From: an uncultured Campylobacter sp.
GTDB lineage: Bacteria > Campylobacterota > Campylobacteria > Campylobacterales > Campylobacteraceae
Length of the DNA stretch: 64,000 nt
Assembly: GCF_963526985.1 (NCBI RefSeq)
Contig: NZ_CAURPW010000007.1
Coordinates: 1-64,000 of the forward strand
Direction of reading: 5' to 3'
The notes under the pieces were generated by a model. That model saw only the letters and a list, made by a program, of their open reading frames with translations. It ran no database searches and was not told where the DNA came from. Each line of letters opens with the position of its first letter. Position 1 is the first letter of the stretch. The position numbers were made by a program, and so were the translations under genes. This document shows, one piece after another, positions 8,039-15,365 of this stretch.

Positions 8039-8914
8039 ATGGAACTTTTTAAAACCGCATTTTTGATGACGGTGCTGATGCTGCTTTTCGTAGCCGTGGG
8101 CGGCGCGATAGGCGGCACTAGCGGCATGCTGGTGGCATTTTTGATTGCGCTTGGGATGAATTTCTTTTCGTATTTTTTCTCGGACACGCTCGTGTTAAAG
8201 CACTACCGGGCCGTGCCCGTGGACGAGGCGCACGCGACGGGGCTTTATCAGATCGTACGCGAGCTTTGCGCGAAGGCAAATTTGCCGATGCCAAAGATCT
8301 ACATCATACCAGAAGCCGTTCCAAACGCCTTCGCCACGGGTCGCAACCCGAGCCACGCCGCGGTAGCCGTGACCGAAGGGCTGCTAAATCTGCTAAACAA
8401 AGACGAGATCGAGGGCGTGCTCGCTCACGAGCTAAGCCACGTGCGCCACTACGACATCCTAACTGGCTCTATCGCGGCGGTGTTTGCGGGCGCGATCGCG
8501 ATACTGGCGAATTTCGCGCAGTTTGGCGCGGCAAATCGTCAAGGCAAGCAAAATCCTCTAATGTTAATCGCTCTAGCCGTCATCATGCCGCTAGCCGCCA
8601 CGGTCATACGCATGGCGATCTCGCGGGCGCGGGAGTTTGAGGCCGACAGGGGCGCTGCAATGATAACGAGCAAGCCCCAGCACCTAGCCGGCGCGCTGCG
8701 AAAGCTCGAGGACTACGCGCGCGGACGCGTGATGGCAAACGCCGACGAACAAAGCGCGCATATGTTTATCATCAACCCTTTTAGCGGCGTAAAGAGCGCT
8801 CTGGGCTCGCTGTTTCGCACGCACCCGAGCACTCAAGATCGCATCGCCGCGCTAGAAAATTTACGCTCGCAATTAGAGGGCGGAAGCGGCGTGAAAGAGT
8901 ATTTTAGAAAGTAA
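8039..8914 (+). CDS. htpX: membrane zinc metalloprotease HtpX (M48)
   Basis: HtpX degrades misfolded inner-membrane proteins. Two N-terminal membrane helices are followed by the catalytic HELSHVRH motif and a further hydrophobic pair (LTGSIAAVFAGAIAILANFA, then LMLIALAVIMPLAATVI). The third zinc ligand lies in REFEADRGAA. Length (291 residues) is usual. It follows the small-gene run by 24 bases and is preceded by AAAGGAAAC, an acceptable ribosome site. Confidence 0.95.
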   Translation: MELFKTAFLMTVLMLLFVAVGGAIGGTSGMLVAFLIALGMNFFSYFFSDTLVLKHYRAVPVDEAHATGLYQIVRELCAKANLPMPKIYIIPEAVPNAFATGRNPSHAAVAVTEGLLNLLNKDEIEGVLAHELSHVRHYDILTGSIAAVFAGAIAILANFAQFGAANRQGKQNPLMLIALAVIMPLAATVIRMAISRAREFEADRGAAMITSKPQHLAGALRKLEDYARGRVMANADEQSAHMFIINPFSGVKSALGSLFRTHPSTQDRIAALENLRSQLEGGSGVKEYFRK

Positions 8915-9039
8915 ATTTGACGGGCGAATTTAAGCACAGGTCTTGCCGTCAAATTTAAGCAAAACGGCTCGGCTTCGGGTTTTAAGTTAAAGTCAAATTT
9001 GACGCCCGCGTCAAAGTAAATTTATCAAAAAGGTAAAAC

Positions 9040-9876
9040 ATGAAAATAGCCGTAAACGGCACGAGCGGATTTATCGGCGGCGAACTCTGCCGCTTTTTTG
9101 GAGCCCAAGGGCACGAGATAGTAGCTATCCCAAGGGCCGCCTATGCCGACAAAGACGCACTCAAAGACCTCATCAGCGGCTGCGATGCGGTTATAAATTT
9201 AGCAGGCGCCTCTATCGCCGCAAGGTGGAGCGAGGCGTATAAAAAGCGCCTTCGTGCAAGCAGGATAGAGACTACGCGCGCACTGGTTTGCGCTATAAAC
9301 GAGCTAGAAAATCCTCCCTTTTTCATCAGCGCTTCAGCCGTGGGGATATATGAAAACGGGCTTGGCCACGACGAGAGCTCGGTCAAATTTGACCGCGGAT
9401 TTTTGGGCGAGCTAGCATGCGAGTGGGAGAGCGAAGCCGCCAAAGCGCGGACGCAAACGGCGATATTTCGCCTAGGCGTGGTGCTAGGTCGAGGCGGCGC
9501 GCTAGCTAAGATGTTGCCGGCATTCAGGCTCGGTCTTGGCGGCAAGATCGGTAGCGGCAAGCAAGCGTTTTGCTGGATTCACATCGCTGATTTACTAGAG
9601 GCGTTTAAATTTACCTTGCAAAACCGTCAAAGCGGCGTTTTTAATCTCGTTTCGCCAAGCCCTAGTACAAACGGCGAATTTACTCAAATTTTAGGCGAGG
9701 TTTTAGGGCGACCGACGTTTTTTAAAGTGCCTAAATTTGTGCTAAATTTGATGCTAGGCGAGGGCTCCGTCGTGCTGCTTGAGGGTGCAAAAGTCTATCC
9801 CAAAGCCTTGATAAAAAGCGGATTTAGCTTTAGATTTAGCGATCTAAAAACAGCACTTGAGGATATTTTGAAGTAA
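9040..9876 (+). CDS. TIGR01777-type NAD(P)-dependent epimerase (SDR39U1-like)
   Basis: An atypical short-chain dehydrogenase of 278 residues. The N-terminal nucleotide loop is GTSGFIGGELCRFF, and CDAVINLAGASIAARW is the family signature, followed by the SASAVGIYENG region. The C-terminal VLLEGAKVYPKAL is the DUF1731-like segment seen in this family. The substrate is unknown for most members. It is preceded by AAAAGG and stands alone behind a 125-base spacer rich in AAATTT inverted repeats. Confidence 0.88.
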   Translation: MKIAVNGTSGFIGGELCRFFGAQGHEIVAIPRAAYADKDALKDLISGCDAVINLAGASIAARWSEAYKKRLRASRIETTRALVCAINELENPPFFISASAVGIYENGLGHDESSVKFDRGFLGELACEWESEAAKARTQTAIFRLGVVLGRGGALAKMLPAFRLGLGGKIGSGKQAFCWIHIADLLEAFKFTLQNRQSGVFNLVSPSPSTNGEFTQILGEVLGRPTFFKVPKFVLNLMLGEGSVVLLEGAKVYPKALIKSGFSFRFSDLKTALEDILK

Positions 9877-10115
9877 ATTTAATCAATCTTTTAAAACTTT
9901 AAATTTAAACTTTGCGACACTTTTTATCAAATTTAATATTTTACATTAGGGCTAAAATTGCAGACCTCTCGCACATACCGCAATAATTACGGCTTACGAT
10001 ACGACCAAATCAAGCTAAGCAATTAAAAGGATATTTTGGCGTCTGATATGTCGTCGTAAAAAGCAGTGAAATATAAAAGTTTTAGTGTATATTTGGGGTT
10101 TTAGGGTTATTAAAT

Positions 10116-11120
10116 TTAACCCCATCTGCGGTTTATGCTAGGCGAGAGCTTAGTCAAAACATCATAACTGATAGTGCCGAAAAAATCCGCCCAAACGCGC
10201 GCATCGTCAAATACGCAAATTTTATCGCCGACGTCTTCGCAGCAAAAGCTATCCATCGACATTTTGCCAAGTAGTCGCTGTCCGCCCGCCGTCTTTAGCT
10301 CGCCCTCACCCGTATAGCGCAGTAGCCCGTCGCCGTAACCTAGGTCGTAAACGGCGATTTTCATATCCTCGCTCGCGCAAAATTTAGCGCCGTAGCCCGC
10401 GCATTGCCCCTTTTTTAGCACTCTGCCGCTAACCTTATGCGCCCAGAGCGACGCCACGCGCTTTAGCTCCAAACTCTCGTCAAACTGCGCGTATCCGTAG
10501 GCTGCGATACCCACGCGCACGCACTCGTCCGCTAGCTCGCCGAAGCGCTCGGTCGCAGCAGAGTTGTGCGAGTGAAATGTCAAATTTGAACCGCCGCAAA
10601 TTTCACGCACTACGGCTTTTGCCGCGGCGAAATTTTGCCTCTGTACGAAATAATCTCCGCTAAGCTCCTCGGCGCTTCTAAAATGCGTAAATGCACCGCA
10701 AATTTGCAGTCCGTGCGACAAAGCCGCCTCGCACGTCGCCCGTACCTCATCTATCGCCACGCCGTTTCGGTGCATGAGCGTATCGACGGCGATATGTACG
10801 CGCGCGCCTTTTTTAAATTTAGCAATCAGCGAAATGTCGTTTATGGCGTAGATAAATCGCTCGCTCTCGCCGCCGTTGGGGATATGCGAAAGGATGAGAA
10901 TATGCTCGAAAAAGGGCTCCAGCTCGCGCGCCTCGGCCTCGTTTTTGACCGCACAAAATTTAATACCGTAGCTCGCCGCCTCGCGCCCTACAAGCGTCGC
11001 TCCGTGTCCGTAGGCGTTGTCTTTTAGCACCAAAATCACGCGATCTTTGCCGCCGGCTTTGGCGCAAATTTTAGTTAGATTATGGATGTAGGCGGATCTG
11101 TTTAAAACGAGTTCAGACAT
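10116..11120 (-). CDS. alr: alanine racemase
   Basis: A PLP enzyme that makes D-alanine for peptidoglycan. The PLP lysine is Lys33 in VLKDNAYGHG, and the partner tyrosine region is CAGYGAKF. At 334 residues it matches the short Campylobacter form (Cj0905c). Its start overlaps the preceding small gene by 8 bases, and the pgp2 gene follows upstream, so three cell-wall-linked genes share a transcript. Confidence 0.94.
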   Translation of the reverse strand: MSELVLNRSAYIHNLTKICAKAGGKDRVILVLKDNAYGHGATLVGREAASYGIKFCAVKNEAEARELEPFFEHILILSHIPNGGESERFIYAINDISLIAKFKKGARVHIAVDTLMHRNGVAIDEVRATCEAALSHGLQICGAFTHFRSAEELSGDYFVQRQNFAAAKAVVREICGGSNLTFHSHNSAATERFGELADECVRVGIAAYGYAQFDESLELKRVASLWAHKVSGRVLKKGQCAGYGAKFCASEDMKIAVYDLGYGDGLLRYTGEGELKTAGGQRLLGKMSMDSFCCEDVGDKICVFDDARVWADFFGTISYDVLTKLSPSINRRWG

Positions 11121-11355
11121 TGAAATTTACGCCAAACGCCTCATAAACGTTAGGAAGTAGCTTCCTAATACTATAATCGTAAGAGTAAAATTTAGCGTAA
11201 AGCGCCTTTAGATCAGCCTCCTTAACCGCTGCGAAGTCAAACACGTCAGTACCCGCAACCTTTGGCACTTGGCGGTCTAGTTCGGCGAAAAACTCGCTCC
11301 TAGCCTTTAAAATTTCCTCGATCTGATTTTTTACTATTTCTTTTTTTTCTTGCAT
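11113..11355 (-). CDS. small conserved protein between pgp2 and alr
   Basis: An 80-residue, mostly helical protein (KEIVKNQIEEILKARSEF at the N-terminus, DLKALYAKFYSYDYSIRKLL later). I do not recognise the family. It is directly joined to the end of the pgp2 homologue (stop and start touch) and overlaps alr by 8 bases, so its translation is coupled to both. No signal peptide or cysteine motif is visible. Confidence 0.72.
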   Translation of the reverse strand: MQEKKEIVKNQIEEILKARSEFFAELDRQVPKVAGTDVFDFAAVKEADLKALYAKFYSYDYSIRKLLPNVYEAFGVNFNV

Positions 11356-12291
11356 TTACTTCTCCGTTAAGATTTTAAATTTATCTTTATCTAGCCGCAC
11401 GTAGAGCTCTTTTTGCCCCTTAAATTCGTGACTAGGCGCAATGTAATCCTCGTCAAAAACCACTCTAAAAAGATTTTGCCCTTTAGTATTCGGGTACGGC
11501 GTCACGCTAAAATTTGACGCCTTTATGCTCTTTTTTTCGTTTAGCGCGAAAATTCTCTTTTTATTTTCGGCAAATTTAGCCCTCGTTAGCGCATTTTTGC
11601 CCTCTATTTTTACAAATTCGTCCGCATAAAAGCCAAGGTAAATTTTAGTTTCGTTATCTCGCCATGCTTGTAGCCACTCGTGCAGATGCGCCAGAATGCG
11701 CGCCACGTCGTCTTTGCTAGCGTCTACCTTCTGGCTTTCGCTGATTATTACGACGCCCTCGCTGCCGATTAGTCGGCCGAATTTCACCAGCGCATCGTTG
11801 TTAAACGCCACGCAGCCGCGCGTTTTTACTTCGTCCTCGCGCTTGCCTTTCATCGGCAGACCGTGTATCCAGATGCCTCCGCCGGTTTTTTGTGCGGCCT
11901 TGTCGTGAGCGTTTGGGTACGATAGCGACATCGCAAGCGGCCCGTAAAAAGGATCGGGCGGCGTAAATTTATCCGTAACGTCGTAAACACCGACCGGCGT
12001 TTTTAGGTCGCCTTCTTTAAATTTATCCCCGCTTTTGCCTGTTATCACGCTTTGCGAGAAAATTTCCTCCAGCGCTCCGCCTGCATACTCGAAGCTTTGC
12101 AGGGTTTTTTGCGCTTTATTTATGACGATGATTTTGGTTTTAGCCTCGTAGTAGCCGTACCTGACGTCGGCTGCGCTTAGCTTTTTTAGCCAGTATTTAG
12201 CATCCCTCAAATTTTCGTCCGCTAGAGTCTTGGCGGCTAAAATTTGAGAAAAAAGGATAGAAAAAATAAGTAAGCCGAGTAGTTTTTTCAA
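11356..12291 (-). CDS. pgp2: L,D-carboxypeptidase of the YkuD fold (Pgp2/Csd6 homologue)
   Basis: Pgp2 of C. jejuni and Csd6 of H. pylori trim tetrapeptide stems to tripeptides and are needed for helical cell shape. A signal peptide (MKKLLGLLIFSILFSQILA) is followed by a YkuD domain with GGIWIHGLPMKG and the catalytic TRGCVAFNN. The C-terminal third (FSVTPYPNTKGQNLF) is the pocket-like domain of Csd6. Length (311 residues) and the alr neighbourhood fit. A minus-strand TATAAT lies at 12332-12337. The substrate role is from the family, not shown here. Confidence 0.88.
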   Translation of the reverse strand: MKKLLGLLIFSILFSQILAAKTLADENLRDAKYWLKKLSAADVRYGYYEAKTKIIVINKAQKTLQSFEYAGGALEEIFSQSVITGKSGDKFKEGDLKTPVGVYDVTDKFTPPDPFYGPLAMSLSYPNAHDKAAQKTGGGIWIHGLPMKGKREDEVKTRGCVAFNNDALVKFGRLIGSEGVVIISESQKVDASKDDVARILAHLHEWLQAWRDNETKIYLGFYADEFVKIEGKNALTRAKFAENKKRIFALNEKKSIKASNFSVTPYPNTKGQNLFRVVFDEDYIAPSHEFKGQKELYVRLDKDKFKILTEK

Positions 12292-12422
12292 AATTTTCCT
12301 AACGTTGCGTAATTTCGTAATAAAGGTTGCAATTATATTACATTTTCTCTTAATTTTAAAAAAAACGCTCGTTTTTGTGTTACAATATCCGCTATCAAAA
12401 TCTAATTAAGAAGGATGCAAAA

Positions 12423-12914
12423 ATGAAAAGCAAATTTTTAGCTTTATCGCTAGTAGTCGCCTCTTTGGGCTTTGTAAACGCCGCAGATATCGAGATTTCA
12501 GATATCTACGCTAAAGCCACTCCTCCCGGCGCTAAAAATACGGCTCTGTTTTTCGATATCAAAAACAACACCGATAAACCGGTAAAACTAATCGGCGCTA
12601 GCTCTCCCGCAGCCGCTACAGGCGAGATACACACGCATAAAGACGTAGACGGCATGAAAAAAATGGTACAAATAGAAAATATCGAAGTACCTGCGATGGG
12701 AGAGGCGAATTTAAAACCGGGCGGTCTGCACGTGATGCTGATGAACGTAAAAGCCCCGATCAAAGAGGGCGACAAACTAGACGCTACGCTAGAGTTTGAC
12801 AACGGACAAAAACTCGAAGTAAAAGACATCGTCGCAAAAGCGGTCGCTAAAAAAGACGGCGAACACGGACACGATCACGGCGCACACGATCACGGCGGAC
12901 ATCATAAGCATTAA
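12423..12914 (+). CDS. periplasmic copper chaperone PCu(A)C
   Basis: PCuAC proteins bind Cu(I) and hand it to cytochrome oxidase assembly factors. The start is the ATG at 12423, after AAGGA, which opens a signal peptide ending in VNAAD. Copper ligands fit the H-M-HXM pattern: a His in GEIHTHKD, then GGLHVMLMNV. The C-terminal tail is rich in histidine (HGHDHGAHDHGGHHKH), which may add metal capacity. It overlaps the next gene by one base (TAATG). Synteny with Cj0909-Cj0911 indicates service of cbb3 oxidase. A -10-like TACAAT lies at 12381-12386. Confidence 0.92.
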   Translation: MKSKFLALSLVVASLGFVNAADIEISDIYAKATPPGAKNTALFFDIKNNTDKPVKLIGASSPAAATGEIHTHKDVDGMKKMVQIENIEVPAMGEANLKPGGLHVMLMNVKAPIKEGDKLDATLEFDNGQKLEVKDIVAKAVAKKDGEHGHDHGAHDHGGHHKH

Positions 12915-13375
12915 TGAAAAAATTTCTCATCGTTTTGGTTGCGCTAGTCGGGGTTTTTGCGACCTCGGCGTATCTGTTTTTTAAACCGCAAGCGCAAGAG
13001 GACTTTTTGAACGCAGAGGACGTGGGGGCAAATTTAACCCCGCTTCCTTGCGATATGAACGCCGAGCACTCCTGCGGCGTAGAGTTTCGCGGCAAGACGG
13101 TTAAATTTAGCCTCTCGCCAAAGCCGGTTTACACGATGCAGCCGACGATCGTGCGCATCGAGGGGCTAGAAGGGTTTAAAGACCCGAGCCTTGAGATCCA
13201 CGGCGTAAACATGGATATGGGCGTCATCAAGGCCGAAGTCGAAAAGCGCGATAACGCCTACGTCTCAAACGTCGTGCTAAGCGCATGCCTGATAAACATC
13301 ATGAGGTACCGTTTTGAGGTGCTGGAAAACGGCAAAAGAAGCGGGCTTTATATAGACTTCGACTTGCATCAATAG
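12914..13375 (+). CDS. membrane-anchored periplasmic protein in copper operon (Cj0910-like)
   Basis: A 153-residue protein with an N-terminal helix (FLIVLVALVGVFATSAYLFF) and a periplasmic domain of beta strands. Three cysteines (CDMNAEHSCGVEF and LSACLINI) and a Met-containing loop (HGVNMDMGVIKAE) could bind copper. It lies between the PCuAC chaperone and the SCO protein. A role in copper transfer to cbb3 oxidase is inferred from that position; no domain is firmly recognised. Confidence 0.8.
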   Translation: MKKFLIVLVALVGVFATSAYLFFKPQAQEDFLNAEDVGANLTPLPCDMNAEHSCGVEFRGKTVKFSLSPKPVYTMQPTIVRIEGLEGFKDPSLEIHGVNMDMGVIKAEVEKRDNAYVSNVVLSACLINIMRYRFEVLENGKRSGLYIDFDLHQ

Positions 13376-13401
13376 ACGCAAATTTTACTTAAAAAGGGCG
13401 G

Positions 13402-13986
13402 ATGATGAAAAAGCTTATTATCGCAGTTATACTGATTTTAACGGTTCTTGGTGCAGGCTATCTCGCACTCTACTCAAACAAATACGCCCCTAACGGCCAA
13501 AGCGCAAACGTCGCCGAGGGTCAAAAAAATTATGATTTTACCGGTAAGGGCGCAAACGGCGCGGTGAGTCTAAAGAGCTTTGAGGGTAAAAATAAGATCA
13601 TATACTTTGGCTACACCTCGTGTCCGGACGTCTGCCCCGCAACTTTAGGTATCCTTTCAGGCGTGTTAAACGAGCTTAAAAGAGACGATATCATAGTGAT
13701 TTTCGTCACTCTTGACCCGGAGCGCGACGAGCCAAAAAACGTGGATGAATACGCAAAATACTTTTATCCGGACTCATACGGCGTCGTAGTAAACGACCTA
13801 CCGGGGGTTGCCAAAAACTACGGCGTAAAATACCAAAAAGTCCTACTGGAAAAGTCTGCCATGGAGTACTCCGTCGCACACAGCTCCTCGCTCTACATAC
13901 TAGACAAAAACGGCAAATTCGTAACCGAAATATCAAATTTAACCCCGCAAAATATCAAAAAAACATTGGAAAAATTAGAGAAGTAG
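13402..13986 (+). CDS. SCO1/SenC family copper-insertion protein
   Basis: SCO proteins are thioredoxin-fold copper carriers for oxidase assembly. One N-terminal membrane helix anchors a periplasmic domain with the CX3C motif at Cys74 and Cys78 (TSCPDVCPATLG). The distal histidine is likely in SVAHSSSLYILD. Two ATG codons stand in tandem; the second at 13405 may be the true start after AAGGGCGG. It ends the three-gene copper set; the next transcript starts at the FNR-type promoter near 14061. Confidence 0.94.
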   Translation: MMKKLIIAVILILTVLGAGYLALYSNKYAPNGQSANVAEGQKNYDFTGKGANGAVSLKSFEGKNKIIYFGYTSCPDVCPATLGILSGVLNELKRDDIIVIFVTLDPERDEPKNVDEYAKYFYPDSYGVVVNDLPGVAKNYGVKYQKVLLEKSAMEYSVAHSSSLYILDKNGKFVTEISNLTPQNIKKTLEKLEK

Positions 13987-14060
13987 CGGCTCGCGATTTT
14001 ATAAATCCCGTGTTACGTTATAACGCAGATTCATTTTTATATATCAAATTATTACGAAAG

Positions 14061-14103
14061 TTGATTTAAGTCAATATTATTTTAAGCTCGCCCGCTGTAT
14101 AGT
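14061..14103 (+). promoter_or_regulatory. class II CRP/FNR-type promoter of the nos operon
   Basis: TTGATTTAAGTCAA at 14061-14074 matches the FNR consensus TTGAT-N4-ATCAA in nine of ten bases. A -10 hexamer TATAGT lies at 14098-14103. With transcription starting about 14109, the palindrome centre falls at -41.5, the classic position for class II activation. In Wolinella the nos genes are controlled by CRP/FNR-family Nss regulators, which bind related sites. The regulator gene is not in this window. Confidence 0.75.
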
Positions 14104-14130
14104 TTCATTAAATTTCAAAGAAGGAACGAT

Positions 14131-15342
14131 TTGAATCCACGCACGCTAGCGAGCGTTTTTTATCTACTATTTTTAATCTCGGCAAGCTACGGTTTTGAGC
14201 CTAGCGCCGACGTAAAAAGCTATGCCTTTAGCGAACTTAACGGCGGAAAAATAGCCCTATACGACGCGGCAAACGAGCTAAAAATCATTGATGCGGCAAA
14301 TCTACGACCAAGCGCGCAAACAACCTTGACCGCAGACGAGATAACCTCGCTTGCTTTTGACGCGGGCGAGCTATACGCCGGGCTTTCTAGCGGAATAATC
14401 GTTAAATTTAGCAAGGATTTAAACTCCAGGGAAGTGACGCTGGACGTCTCAAGCCTCGGTCTTGATACGCGCATAACGCATCTAAGCATAACAGGCGGTA
14501 AATTTTACGCCGTGGCGGGAGAAAATATCTTCCTCGTCTACGACCCGTCCGTTAAGAAGCTCTCCGCCGCGCACCTTAGCGGCGTATACCGCGTATCAAC
14601 CTGCGAAATCATAAACGGCGCCGCCGTAATAACCGGCTGGGATAGGTCGGTTTTTAGGTTAAATTTGACCTCGATGGAGGTAAAAAATCAGGGCAAACTA
14701 GACGCGGTAGCCTTAAGCGCGGCGCAGACGGGCCAAGATATGCTTTTAGGGCTAGCTAGCGGAGAGATAGCAAGCGTAAAATTTGAATCCGAGGAAAATT
14801 TAGTCCCTAGCGAGCGTATAGACCCCAAAACTACGCAAACAAGCGCGGTAAATTCGCTAAGCAAACAGTCGTTAAGCGCAGCTAAAGACAAAGCCGCCAA
14901 GGACGGCTTTAAAGCAAATGCGGCGGATAAGACGGACGTAAATTTAAGCCAAAACGCGGTTTTGCCGCAAGACTATGGCGATAAACTCGGGGCGAATTTA
15001 GCAGATAAAACCGCAAAAAACGAAGCGGACGTAAATTTGTCGCGCAAAAAAACGAGCGTAAATTTTTTAGATACGAAACTCTCGTCAAATACGCGCGAAA
15101 TCGCCCCAAAAAGCCTAAACGCAAAAATTTATAAAATCTCGAATCTACGGATAAAAAGCCTGCTATCCGTGCGGGATAAAATTTATATCGGCCTTGATAA
15201 TGGCGAGGTTTGGCGCGCAAGCGCAAATTTTTCGGATCTAGAAAAGCTCGGGAAAAATTCGGATGCGATAATAAGCGTTTTTAATAATAATGAGGATATA
15301 ATAACCGTAAGCATAAACGGCGAAATTAAAATTTATAAATAA
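14131..15342 (+). CDS. periplasmic beta-propeller protein (NapL-like) heading the nos operon
   Basis: A 403-residue exported protein starting at TTG after AAGGAA. The signal peptide is SVFYLLFLISASYG. Repeated strand units such as KIALYDAANELKIIDAA and ELYAGLSSGIIVKFS form a WD40/PQQ-like beta-propeller, similar in style to NapL. Residues about 235-328 are a low-complexity Ala/Lys/Asp/Asn insert with recurrent VNLS and ANLADK, after which propeller strands resume. It precedes nosZ by 23 bases and is under the FNR-type promoter. A role in NosZ maturation or electron supply is inference. Confidence 0.78.
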   Translation: MNPRTLASVFYLLFLISASYGFEPSADVKSYAFSELNGGKIALYDAANELKIIDAANLRPSAQTTLTADEITSLAFDAGELYAGLSSGIIVKFSKDLNSREVTLDVSSLGLDTRITHLSITGGKFYAVAGENIFLVYDPSVKKLSAAHLSGVYRVSTCEIINGAAVITGWDRSVFRLNLTSMEVKNQGKLDAVALSAAQTGQDMLLGLASGEIASVKFESEENLVPSERIDPKTTQTSAVNSLSKQSLSAAKDKAAKDGFKANAADKTDVNLSQNAVLPQDYGDKLGANLADKTAKNEADVNLSRKKTSVNFLDTKLSSNTREIAPKSLNAKIYKISNLRIKSLLSVRDKIYIGLDNGEVWRASANFSDLEKLGKNSDAIISVFNNNEDIITVSINGEIKIYK

Positions 15343-15365
15343 AATCTTAAGAAAGGAGATTTTTA

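Noticed and set aside
8266..8640. 124-codon arginine-rich frame inside htpX
   Set aside because: Out-of-frame shadow of htpX; the composition is that of a shifted frame.
10020..10115. Possible small RNA after the alr gene
   Set aside because: No stable hairpin plus T-run or recognisable RNA family is seen; only A+T-rich spacer.
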